From a virus: DNA of 32,873 nt. Location of the stretch: the IMG/VR virus record IMGVR_UViG_3300035187_003732, positions 1 to 32,873 of that record; one strand, 5' to 3'. Below the pieces are notes generated by a model. That model ran no database searches, was not told the DNA's origin, and was given only the letters and a program-made list of their open reading frames with translations. A program made the position numbers and the translations under genes. Within the stretch, counting starts at the first letter, position 1. Every line of letters starts with the position of its first letter. Below, in pieces: positions 22,702-29,975 of this stretch.

Positions 22702-24384
22702 TCACACCTTCCTGACAACCAGAGCCCCGGCACGCGTCTCCAGTCGCCACCAGGGCGCCGCGATCGAGGGCCATTCACCCGACCAGTCCTGGGCCCGGTC
22801 AATGACGACGGGCACCTCGTCGTACCCGATCGGGCCCCCGGGGTAGCGGGCCGCCGCGAGGGACCGGATCGCAGCTCGCAGCGCAGCATCGGCCGCGACT
22901 TGCCGGCCCGTCGAGGCGATCCACCAGGGCCGCCCGTCGATCGTGACGCGCACCTCGTCGCCGCTCTCCCCGGGCTCCGCGAGCACCACGCCGACGCCGG
23001 ACCCGGCGAGGGCCTCGTCGAGCGCCACGCGGCCGCGGCGGACCAGCTCGGCGGGCGCGCCTCGCACCGCGACGACGAGCTGCGCCACGCGGGCGGCCTC
23101 GGCCTCGGCCGTGTCCACCGAAGCGCGGGCGGCAATGACCGCGGTCTCCATCGCTCGGATGGCAGCGGCGCGGCGGCCTGCGGCGCCCTCGGCCTGTTGG
23201 GCGCGGTCGAGGTAGGCGCGGGCGCCGGCCTCGCGCGCGAAGTCGGGCCGAGCCCCGGCGGGGGCCTCGGGCACCGGTCCAGGGTCGGGCAGTGGAGACG
23301 GGCAAGGGCCGTTCGACTGGGCGGCAATCTCGGCCGCGGCCTCGTCGTCGGCGGGGCCTTGGAGCTGGGCCGCGCGATCGGTCGCTTCGTTGATGCGGGC
23401 CTGGATCTCGGCGCGGGCCTGCACCGCTGCATCGTAGCTAGCGACGTTCGCGGCGTGGCGCTCTGCCGCGGCCGCGGCGTCGGGCAGCGACTGCCCGCAG
23501 GTCGGGCAGTGGTCCTCGACGTGGGCAGGCGGGCGCGCCGGCTGAGGGGACAGGGCCAGCTCAGACAGCAGGGCCTCGACCTCGCGGCGGGCATCGGCGA
23601 GGGCGTTCCGCGCGGTCCGGCCGGGCGGGGCCACGGCGGCGCGCGAGTGCCACTGACGGATGCGCTCTGCGCGCTCGGAGTGCCGCGCCGCGAGTAGCGT
23701 GTGCCGCTCGATCGCGTCGTCGTAGCGGCGGCACGCGTCGATGTCGGCGAGGAGCGCACGCGCGGCCTCGACGTGCGCCGGGTTCGGCGGCGCGGCTTCG
23801 TCGGGGACGGGCATCCGCTCGGCCTGGGCCAGCGCGCCACGGGCCTCGTCGCGGGCGCGATTGGCCGCGGTCTGCCGGGCCTCGGCGCCCTTCACGTCGA
23901 TGAGGTCATCCGCGCGCAGGTCCGCGCTTTCGGCGATGATCGCGGCGAGGTCGCCGGCCGGCAGCACCGACGCGAGCAGGTCGCGCAGCGCGCGGGCCCT
24001 CGGGCTGCGCGCGAGGTCGACCCAGCGCAGAGGCCAGAGGATCGCCTGCGTGATCACCGGATCGAGACCGACGGCGGCCCGGTGCGCTGCCAGGGACGGA
24101 CAGTTGGTGTCGTTGACGCGTGCGATGGCGCGGCCCCCGACGCGGCGAGACCAGGAAAGGGCCACTCCTGCCACGCCGGCCTCGACCGTCGCGCGCTCGC
24201 CGTGGATCGCCTCGTCCTCCTCCGCGCCGTGGGGCGTCGAGCCAGTGAGGGCCAGAGACAGGGCCGACAGCAGCGAGGTCTTGCCCGACTCGGACGGGCC
24301 GGCGACGAGCGCGCAGTCGGGGATGCGGAGGTCGACGGCGCCCGAGTACGCGCCGAGACCGGAGACAAAGAGAGAGACGGGCAT
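22702..24384 (-). CDS. Rad50/SbcC-like SMC-family ATPase
   Basis: Protein of 560 residues that would bind and tether DNA ends in an ATP-driven cycle. Walker A is GPSESGKTS (29-37). Two long coiled-coil arms (about 150-285 and 300-460) meet at a zinc hook, CPTCG (Cys293, Cys296), the Rad50 hallmark. Near the C-terminus STGRQ (491-495) sits where the ABC signature belongs, and VVIDRAQDW (Asp529) sits where Walker B belongs. The Walker B strand lacks the usual catalytic Glu after Asp (Arg here), and no Mre11/SbcD-like nuclease is encoded nearby. The start is ATG 24384. Confidence 0.75.
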   Translation of the reverse strand: MPVSLFVSGLGAYSGAVDLRIPDCALVAGPSESGKTSLLSALSLALTGSTPHGAEEDEAIHGERATVEAGVAGVALSWSRRVGGRAIARVNDTNCPSLAAHRAAVGLDPVITQAILWPLRWVDLARSPRARALRDLLASVLPAGDLAAIIAESADLRADDLIDVKGAEARQTAANRARDEARGALAQAERMPVPDEAAPPNPAHVEAARALLADIDACRRYDDAIERHTLLAARHSERAERIRQWHSRAAVAPPGRTARNALADARREVEALLSELALSPQPARPPAHVEDHCPTCGQSLPDAAAAAERHAANVASYDAAVQARAEIQARINEATDRAAQLQGPADDEAAAEIAAQSNGPCPSPLPDPGPVPEAPAGARPDFAREAGARAYLDRAQQAEGAAGRRAAAIRAMETAVIAARASVDTAEAEAARVAQLVVAVRGAPAELVRRGRVALDEALAGSGVGVVLAEPGESGDEVRVTIDGRPWWIASTGRQVAADAALRAAIRSLAAARYPGGPIGYDEVPVVIDRAQDWSGEWPSIAAPWWRLETRAGALVVRKV

Positions 24385-24386
24385 GG

Positions 24387-24749
24387 TCAATCCTCGAACG
24401 GCTGGAAGTCGACCCGCACGCCGTCGGGTCCAACGTGGACGACGACGCGGCACGGGCCCGCGACATCGAAGGCGATGCAGCGCAGTGACGGGGCCTTGGT
24501 GGTGGGGATGGTGGGCGCCGGGGGCGGGTTCTTGCGCTCGACGAGGTCGGGCCGGCAGAGCTTCCCGTCGTCGCGCGTGCGCCGGGGAGCGCCAGCCGCG
24601 AGCAGCCGCGCTCCGAGGGCTTTGGGCGCGCGTGCGGGGTAGTGCTCGTCGACGAGTGCGTCGCCTACCTCAGTCCATGTCAGGGACGCATCTGCGGCGA
24701 TCTCGCAGGCGCGGCGCAGCTCGTTAGCGGTCCAGGGGTCGTAGGGCAT
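24387..24749 (-). CDS. SANT-like small protein with a C-terminal beta extension
   Basis: Protein of 120 residues. The first 55 residues (YDPWTANELRRACEIA, then LTWTEVGDAL, then RAPKALGARLLAAGAPRRT) form a three-helix pattern like the 55-residue protein at 22169-22336, with the same 'WTEV' helix. A Pro/Lys linker (about 70-90) leads to RCIAFDVAGPCRVVVHVGPDGVRVDFQPFED, a short beta hairpin. It ends two bases before the Rad50-like start and overlaps its upstream gene by one base or more. Probably DNA-binding. Confidence 0.5.
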   Translation of the reverse strand: MPYDPWTANELRRACEIAADASLTWTEVGDALVDEHYPARAPKALGARLLAAGAPRRTRDDGKLCRPDLVERKNPPPAPTIPTTKAPSLRCIAFDVAGPCRVVVHVGPDGVRVDFQPFED

Positions 24750-25048
24750 CAGAACGGCGCCTCGTCGTCGGCGACCAGCGAGATCGGCTCGGGCTGGGGC
24801 AGGATCGGCTCGGGCGTCGTCGTGACCGCTCCGGGGTATCTGCGGCGGCGCGAGGGGGCGGCGATCGGAGTCGGCGCCGGCACCACGACGACCTCCTCGG
24901 GCTCGGTGGCGGGCGCCGGGGCAGTGAGGACCTCGGGCTCGGTCGGGATCTCGGCCCGCATGATAATCTCGTCGAGTTCGTCGAGCAGCACGTCGTAGGC
25001 GCGGGCCTTGACGCGCAGGATCAAGTTTCGGATGTCGTTGGTGTCCAT
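24749..25048 (-). CDS. Small protein with an SSB-like acidic C-terminal tip
   Basis: Protein of 99 residues. It has an N-terminal amphipathic helix (MDTNDIRNLILRVKARAYDV, then LLDELDEIIMRAE), a long Pro/Ala/Glu linker with an Arg-rich patch (APSRRRRYPG), and the C-terminus ISLVADDEAPF. The last residues mimic the SSB tail (Asp-Asp-x-Ile/Ala-Pro-Phe) that recruits many DNA repair and replication proteins. The OB fold that normally precedes this tail is absent. It lies between the probable ssDNA-binding protein and the Rad50-like ATPase. Confidence 0.5.
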   Translation of the reverse strand: MDTNDIRNLILRVKARAYDVLLDELDEIIMRAEIPTEPEVLTAPAPATEPEEVVVVPAPTPIAAPSRRRRYPGAVTTTPEPILPQPEPISLVADDEAPF

Positions 25049-25049
25049 G

Positions 25050-25709
25050 TCACTCTCCGAGGTTGCTGTTCAGAACGTTGATCGCATCGGCGACGAGGCC
25101 CTTCCCCTCGCCCTCCAGCCACTCGATCGCCTTCGCCCGAGCGCGGGCCGGCACCTTTCCGACCGACGGCTTGCCACCCCCCGCGAGCGCGGCCTCGACT
25201 GCCGCGAGCGGGTAGCCCTTCGCCTGGGCCCAGTCCTCGATCGAGACATCCGGCGTGCGCTCGGGCTCAGGCGCCGGCCGGCCGCGCGTCCGCCGCAGAA
25301 CGACCGTCTCGGGCCGCTTGCGGGGGTTCGGCTGGATCGTGATCGTGAGGTCCCGGTCGAGCCACGGCGCGCCCGCAATGCGGATCCCGCCGACTTTGGC
25401 CGATCCGAGGCTCACAGTCGGGTCGTGATAGAGCGTGATCGCCCGGCCGATTGCGTCCCCAATGCGCTCGCCGCAAAGGGCCCGCAAGGTCTTCTTGCTC
25501 GTCGTGTTCAGCAACCAGGGCTTCCAGCCGGCCTCGCGCCAGTGAACGGCCCAGGCCTGCTTGAGCGCGTCATCCCGCCGCGCCTTGTTGTCCCTCACCT
25601 CGACGGGCTCGACGCCCGCGATTGTCAGTGTGACCCCACCATCGGGGATGTCGACGGCCTTCATGTAGGCCCCGATCGTGCTGTCCCAGTCCACGTCTTC
25701 GATCCGCAT
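25050..25709 (-). CDS. Probable ssDNA-binding or annealing recombination protein
   Basis: Protein of 219 residues. The N-terminal ~130 residues contain YMKAVDIPDGGVTLTIAGVE, an Asn-x-Thr-Ser-Lys-Lys-Thr segment (LLNTTSKKTLRALCG) and GRAITLYHDPTVSLGSAKVGG, followed by beta strands with Arg/Lys. This layout occurs in phage proteins next to RecE-like exonucleases and is thought to have an OB-like fold, so ssDNA binding is plausible. The C-terminal ~80 residues are helical and acidic/basic mixed, with linker Pro and Glu-Trp. It starts at ATG 25709 directly after the exonuclease gene. Function inferred from pattern and neighbour. Confidence 0.55.
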   Translation of the reverse strand: MRIEDVDWDSTIGAYMKAVDIPDGGVTLTIAGVEPVEVRDNKARRDDALKQAWAVHWREAGWKPWLLNTTSKKTLRALCGERIGDAIGRAITLYHDPTVSLGSAKVGGIRIAGAPWLDRDLTITIQPNPRKRPETVVLRRTRGRPAPEPERTPDVSIEDWAQAKGYPLAAVEAALAGGGKPSVGKVPARARAKAIEWLEGEGKGLVADAINVLNSNLGE

Positions 25710-25710
25710 C

Positions 25711-26532
25711 TCACACCTCCTCGTCGTAGTCGGCGCCCGCGTCGTCCGTGGCAAGCCCCGGCGCCCAGCGCGGAAGAACAACCTGCACCGGCTCAGGGCA
25801 CGCGCCGTCCCAGCGGCCGGACAGGGCCGCCGATGCGTAGCAGCAGAGACGCTCGGCCCGGTAGACCTCCCCGGCGTAGAGGGCCTCGTCGGCCGGCAGC
25901 TCGAACACTCCGACGTCGTAGGGCGCTCGGGCTTCGTAAGCGATGATCATCGCCCGGACCGTGCGGATGTCGGGCCAGACTGCCCGGACGCCCGCGGCGT
26001 AGTGGGCGAGCTGGCCGTGGTACCCCCGACGCGCGATCTCGACGGCGACGTGCCGCGGGCTCACGCGGGGAACGGCCTTGAGGTCGACGACCGTCGCAGT
26101 GTCGCCGTCCACGATCAGCGCATCGAGGCGCCCCTTCATCGGCCAGACCTGCCCGGCGATGCGCTCGGTCCACTCCAGCGTGACCTCGGCGCGGCCCTGG
26201 CAGTCGGCGAGCAGCGGGCCCGCGGCCGGATGCGATCGAACGGCCTCGACGACGGCACGGATCGCGAGGTCGTCGCGCTCCGTCAGGAGGATGCGATCGC
26301 CCGCGGCAGCCTTGGCCGCGGCCGTCCGCCGACCCTCCGAGACGGTGTAGCGGGCCTCGAACTCGCCGGGCTCCAGCAGGGCGCAGTGGAGCGCCGAGTA
26401 GAGCGGATCGGAGTCGGAGCCCCCCGACAGGGCCGCCCGCTGCGCGAGTGCAGTCGGATGCTTGATCGTGGACCAGTTCAGCGCCTTGATCGCGGCGTAC
26501 TCGTGAAACGGCATGTGCGGGTGATAGGGCAC
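25711..26532 (-). CDS. RecE / exonuclease VIII-like PD-(D/E)XK nuclease
   Basis: Protein of 273 residues, a 5'-3' double-strand exonuclease of the phage recombination type. The catalytic core is GRLDALIVDG (Asp137), then VVDLKAV (Asp150, Lys152), then GYHGQLAHYAAG, where Gln and Tyr follow the active site as in RecB-family exonucleases. The N-terminus HEYAAIKALNWSTIKHPTAL is the usual 'Ile-Ser-x-Ser-x-Leu' helix region. I start at GTG 26532 with GGAGG four bases upstream, although an in-frame ATG at 26553 lies inside an operator-like site. It leads the recombination operon. Confidence 0.75.
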   Translation of the reverse strand: MPYHPHMPFHEYAAIKALNWSTIKHPTALAQRAALSGGSDSDPLYSALHCALLEPGEFEARYTVSEGRRTAAAKAAAGDRILLTERDDLAIRAVVEAVRSHPAAGPLLADCQGRAEVTLEWTERIAGQVWPMKGRLDALIVDGDTATVVDLKAVPRVSPRHVAVEIARRGYHGQLAHYAAGVRAVWPDIRTVRAMIIAYEARAPYDVGVFELPADEALYAGEVYRAERLCCYASAALSGRWDGACPEPVQVVLPRWAPGLATDDAGADYDEEV

Positions 26533-26555
26533 GGTGCCTCCTTGGGTCGACATGT

Positions 26556-26570
26556 GTTTATCGCGCAAAC
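26556..26570. promoter_or_regulatory. Operator-like site 1 (GTTT-N7-AAAC)
   Basis: GTTTATCGCGCAAAC, located between the exonuclease start (26532) and the regulator start (26639). It shares 11 of 15 positions with the perfect palindrome at 26632-26646. Confidence 0.45.
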
Positions 26571-26581
26571 CGTTGTCATAG

Positions 26582-26596
26582 GTCCAGCCCGCAAAC
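26582..26596. promoter_or_regulatory. Operator-like site 2 (partial)
   Basis: GTCCAGCCCGCAAAC keeps the right half GCAAAC, the central C and the initial GT of the motif. The left half is poor. Confidence 0.3.
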
Positions 26597-26631
26597 ACTT
26601 TACAACCGCATGACAAGGCCCCGGGGTAAGT

Positions 26632-26646
26632 GTTTGCCATGCAAAC
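26632..26646. promoter_or_regulatory. Operator-like site 3: perfect palindrome centred on the regulator start
   Basis: GTTTGCCATGCAAAC has perfect arms GTTTGC and GCAAAC around CAT; the ATG start of the regulator lies inside it (26639-26641). A protein bound here would block transcription of, or entry to, the regulator gene, consistent with autoregulation. Confidence 0.5.
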
Positions 26647-26920
26647 GCACCTCTCTCGCGCTCTGGTCGACCTTCGGGGCAATCGCTCACAACGCGAGAT
26701 CGCCGACATGATCGGCATCTCACGCGTGACGCTTGCGAACATCGAGCTGGGCCGCACGCGCCCTTCGCTGCGGCTCTGGGCCGCGCTGCGGGCCGCGCTC
26801 GACGTGCCGCCTGAGCTGGCAGCCGAGCTTGAGGCGCACTGGACTTCTGCGGGGCCCGCATCGGCGGGGACATCGGCTGCTCCGTCCGCCGATGCGGGGC
26901 CTCGTCTGGAGGACCGGTGA
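26639..26920 (+). CDS. XRE-family transcriptional regulator
   Basis: Protein of 93 residues with a Cro/CI-type helix-turn-helix at about 14-55: RSQREIADMIGISRVTLANIELGRTRPSL is the classic scaffold (Gln-x-Glu-x-Ala at helix 2, Ser-x-x-Thr-x-x-x-x-Glu-x-Gly-x-x-x-Pro-Ser at helix 3). The C-terminal ~30 residues are Ala/Ser-rich and look unstructured, with no dimerisation or LexA-like protease domain. I start at ATG 26639; an upstream GTG (26630) is possible. No strong ribosome binding site is seen, so leaderless or weak translation is possible. It is the only recognisable switch gene and stands divergent from the recombination operon. Confidence 0.8.
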   Translation: MQTHLSRALVDLRGNRSQREIADMIGISRVTLANIELGRTRPSLRLWAALRAALDVPPELAAELEAHWTSAGPASAGTSAAPSADAGPRLEDR

Positions 26921-27429
26921 AGGGCCTCGGCTGGGAAGACGTTTGCGGCGACCTTCTCGATCGCTGCGAGCAGCTCGGGCTCCTGGCCTGGCACCGCTTC
27001 TCCGTGCCGGTCAAGCAGCTCGGCAAGCGCGGGCCCGGCGGCCGCTTCGTCGCCGTCTACGCTGCCAAGGCACCGCCCGACCTCCTGATCGTGCTGCGCG
27101 GCACCTTCGGGCAGGCCATCCTCGCGGACTGGAAGGACTGCGCGTCGCCTCCTTGGTCTCTGAGTGCGATCCCAGCGCATCAGGCGAACGCCTTCGAGGC
27201 GATGGTCAAAGCCGGGGGCCGGGGCCTTGTCCTTCTCCGCGTCCACCAGGGCACCGCGGGTCCGCCCGTGATGCTGGCGCTCGACTGGTCTCGGATCCGC
27301 GTCCGATACCGGGACTGGGCCACGGGGAAGTGCTCGGGCAGTCTGACCCTTGTCGAAGCGCGCACTCTCGGTCGCGAGTTCCGCGGCTACGTCGACCTCT
27401 GTAATGCACTGGAGCAGCCGCATGATTGA
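26917..27429 (+). CDS. RecU-like Holliday junction resolvase
   Basis: Protein of 170 residues with a PD-(D/E)XK outline: PPDLLIVL (Asp55), AILADWKDC (Asp71, Lys73) and IPAHQANAF (Gln89), as in RecU-type resolvases where Asp, Asp/Glu-x-Lys and Gln surround the metal. The basic N-terminal half has VPVKQLGKRGPGGRFVAV. It would cut four-way DNA junctions made during recombination-dependent replication, linking this operon with the divergent exonuclease operon. The GTG start overlaps the regulator stop (GTGA) and has TGGAGG upstream. Confidence 0.65.
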   Translation: MKGLGWEDVCGDLLDRCEQLGLLAWHRFSVPVKQLGKRGPGGRFVAVYAAKAPPDLLIVLRGTFGQAILADWKDCASPPWSLSAIPAHQANAFEAMVKAGGRGLVLLRVHQGTAGPPVMLALDWSRIRVRYRDWATGKCSGSLTLVEARTLGREFRGYVDLCNALEQPHD

Positions 27430-27619
27430 CCCCATCGAAGCCGCGATCCGCGCGGCGCTTGTCGCCGGGCACGGGCCTGCCGTGGCGTGGTACCTCCTGC
27501 GCGCGATCGCCGCGATCGCACAGCAGGTCGGCGCGTCCTACGTCGAGGTGGAGGCGGCCCTGGCCCGGGCGTGGGGCGAGGTGGCGCGGCGCGATCAGCG
27601 CCCGGTGGGGGACGCATGA
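27422..27619 (+). CDS. Small helical protein of unknown function
   Basis: Protein of 65 residues, all predicted helix: IEAAIRAALVAGHGPAVAWYLLRAIAAIAQQVG, then VEVEAALARAWGEVARRD. The central helix is hydrophobic enough to associate with membrane or to pack in a bundle. GGAG precedes the ATG, and the gene overlaps both neighbours (8 bases upstream, 4 bases downstream). Confidence 0.5.
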   Translation: MIDPIEAAIRAALVAGHGPAVAWYLLRAIAAIAQQVGASYVEVEAALARAWGEVARRDQRPVGDA

Positions 27620-28191
27620 GCCGCGACGCATCGGACCGCTACTACACCCCCCACGCCCTCGCCCTGGCGCTCTGCCGCATCGTCGACGAGCACCTCGACG
27701 ACGCGCCGCGCAACATCCTTGAGCCCTGCGCCGGGGGCGGCGCGATCACGCGGGCCGCCCGAGAGGTCTGGCCCCGCGCCGGGGTCAAGGAGAACGACCC
27801 GGACCCCGCGGCCGGCCTGCTGTCCGTCCTGACCCTTGCCGACCTCGCCACCGGCATCGAGGGTTGGTACGACGCGATCATCACGAACCCGCCGTTCAGC
27901 GGGTACAAGCAGCACATCGCCGACCTGCGCCGCATCCAGCACCGGACGGGCGCGCACATCCTCGCCGTGATCCTCCGTGAGACGGCGGTCGCGCACCTCC
28001 TTGAGCCCGACCCGCCCCACTACTCCTACCGCACCCCGATCCGGCCGCGGTGGGAGGGCCCGGACGGCGTCCATAACCGGGCCTCGGATACCGTCGGGAC
28101 CGAGATCCTCGTGTGGCGGTACGGCGACAATGGGCTCGGCGAGACCATCATGCGCCGCCTGCCGGACTGGCGGCCGAGGGGGCGCCGATGA
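27616..28191 (+). CDS. Adenine-N6 DNA methyltransferase-like protein
   Basis: Protein of 191 residues with SAM-binding motif I ILEPCAGGGAITRA (about 34-47), motif II-like KENDPDP (about 59-65) and catalytic motif IV TNPPFSGY (Asn91-Phe94). The N-terminus YYTPHALALALCRIV is typical of phage DNA adenine methyltransferases that start with a Tyr-Thr-Pro segment. No target-recognition domain and no linked restriction enzyme are visible, so an orphan phage methylase that protects against host restriction or marks the genome is likely. Confidence 0.7.
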   Translation: MSRDASDRYYTPHALALALCRIVDEHLDDAPRNILEPCAGGGAITRAAREVWPRAGVKENDPDPAAGLLSVLTLADLATGIEGWYDAIITNPPFSGYKQHIADLRRIQHRTGAHILAVILRETAVAHLLEPDPPHYSYRTPIRPRWEGPDGVHNRASDTVGTEILVWRYGDNGLGETIMRRLPDWRPRGRR

Positions 28192-29975
28192 TCCCCCTCG
28201 CCCCCGGCCAGCGTCCTCGCGCTTGGCAGCTCTCCGCGACCGACGCGGCCCGCGCCGCGTTCCGGCAGGGCCTCCAGGCCGTGATCGTCTCCGCGGCGAC
28301 GGGCACGGGCAAGGGCACACTGCTCGCGGCCTGGGCGCGCTTGGCTGCCGCCCGAGGCCCTGTCCTTGTCCTCGTTCATCGCGAGGAGCTGGTGATCGAC
28401 CTTTACGAGCGCATCAAGGCCATCCCGGGGCCGCACTCGGTCGGCGTGGTCTGGGCCGCCAGGAACGAGATCCTCGCCGACATCGTCGTCGCGTCGGTGC
28501 AGTCCCTGCGCGGCCGGCTTGCTCAACTCCGGGGCCCGCACCTCGTCATCACTGACGAGTGCCATCACGCGCCGGCGCCTACCTACCGGGCGATCTACGA
28601 GCGCGTGGCCGAGCTGGTCCCAAAGTGGAAGCACCTCGGCATGACCGCGACCCCGTTTCGGTCGGCCGAGGGCGGCTCGACAACCGGCCTGGGCGACGTC
28701 TTTCAGGCCGTGGTCTACGAGCACGGGATCGGAGACGCGATCGCGGCGGGCGACCTCGTCCCTGTCCGCGGGATCCGCGTCGAGACCCAGCTCGACATCT
28801 CCGAGTGCCGCGTCGGCAAGTCTGGCGACTACGTCGAGGACGACCTCGCGCGCTTGGTCGACGTCGAGGCGCGCAACTCGCTGATCGTCGACTACTACGA
28901 GCGCGAGGGGGGCGCCCGTCCGGCCCTGGTCTTCGCTGCCAGTGTCGAGCACGCGCAGCACCTGGCCGAGACCTTCCAGCGGCGGGGCCATGACTTCGCC
29001 GCGGTCTGGGGCGACATGCCGCGCGCCGACCGGAAGCGCATCGTCGGCGACTACCTCGCGGGGCGCACCTTGGGCCTCGTCTCGCGCGATCTGCTGTTCG
29101 AGGGCTTCGACGCGCCGCGGGCCTCGATCTTGCTCAAGGCCCGGCCGACCAAGTCCCGCGTCGTCTTCGTGCAGATGGTCGGACGGGGGCTGCGCTTGTA
29201 CCCCGGCAAGTCCGAGGCGCTCCTGCTCGACTTCGTCGACAACGGCTGCGACCTCGACCTGTCCTCGATCGCCGACCTCTCGCCGACTGCTGCGACGGCC
29301 GACAAGGCCGCGCGGACCTTCGTCGAGGGCGACCTCGTCGAGCACCGGACCCAGCCTTTCGGGCAGGGCATCGTCGAGGCCGTCGTCGAGGGCCCGCTTT
29401 ACTGGGTGATGTGGTACGAGTCCGGGGACCGGGCCTTGCACGGCCCTGGCGATCTCATGCGGCCGCGCGCGGCCCGGCCCGAGGATAACGTCGACCGGGA
29501 CGGCCTGCGGATCGCGCGCGTCGCCGATTACGAGGTGCTCCTGCTGCCCGGATCCAAGGTGCGGGACGCAGCCGGCTGGTACCACTACTCGGACGTCTGG
29601 ACGGTCGGCGCCCGCGGCGAGGACGGGGCGCAGGCGACGGGCCTCGTCCGCCAGACCGGGCCCGACTGGTCGGCGTGGCTCGTCCGCCGTGGCGACGCCG
29701 AGCAGCTCGGACGCGCACCGACCCGCGAGGCCGCCTGCCTCGCGACCGAGACTGCGCTGCGCGCCCGTGGGCTGCGCTTCGGGCGGGTCGACGCCGAATG
29801 GAAGTCGCAGGCCGCTACCGAGCGTCAGATCGCCGCCCTCCGCGCGTGGCGCATCCGCCGCGACCTCGACACGATCTCCAAGGGAGAGGCGAGCGCCCTC
29901 CTCGACGCGGTGGCGGCCCGGCGGACCGTCGCAGCGGCCATCCGAGACCTGTCCGCCCGTAGAGCAGCCGAATGA
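28188..29975 (+). CDS. SF2 DNA helicase
   Basis: Protein of 595 residues with the superfamily 2 motifs: Walker A TGTGKGT (Lys42), DECH (123-126), the motif III sequence MTATPF (152-157) and motif VI QMVGRGLR (Gln329, Arg333, Arg336). The C-terminal ~230 residues include a Trp-rich beta part (about 390-480) and a final ATERQIAALRAWRIRRDLD (about 544-562), a helical accessory region seen in phage helicases. It would unwind DNA or remodel junctions during replication or recombination. It sits between the methylase and the Prim-Pol gene with 4-base overlaps on both sides. Confidence 0.8.
   Translation: MIPLAPGQRPRAWQLSATDAARAAFRQGLQAVIVSAATGTGKGTLLAAWARLAAARGPVLVLVHREELVIDLYERIKAIPGPHSVGVVWAARNEILADIVVASVQSLRGRLAQLRGPHLVITDECHHAPAPTYRAIYERVAELVPKWKHLGMTATPFRSAEGGSTTGLGDVFQAVVYEHGIGDAIAAGDLVPVRGIRVETQLDISECRVGKSGDYVEDDLARLVDVEARNSLIVDYYEREGGARPALVFAASVEHAQHLAETFQRRGHDFAAVWGDMPRADRKRIVGDYLAGRTLGLVSRDLLFEGFDAPRASILLKARPTKSRVVFVQMVGRGLRLYPGKSEALLLDFVDNGCDLDLSSIADLSPTAATADKAARTFVEGDLVEHRTQPFGQGIVEAVVEGPLYWVMWYESGDRALHGPGDLMRPRAARPEDNVDRDGLRIARVADYEVLLLPGSKVRDAAGWYHYSDVWTVGARGEDGAQATGLVRQTGPDWSAWLVRRGDAEQLGRAPTREAACLATETALRARGLRFGRVDAEWKSQAATERQIAALRAWRIRRDLDTISKGEASALLDAVAARRTVAAAIRDLSARRAAE

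Noticed and set aside
26573-26604. Promoter TTGTCA (26573-26578) with TTTACA (26599-26604) for the regulator gene
   Set aside because: The spacer is 20 bases, outside the normal range; other -10 choices match poorly.
27616-28191. Restriction-modification system
   Set aside because: Only a methyltransferase-like gene is present; no restriction endonuclease or specificity subunit is linked.
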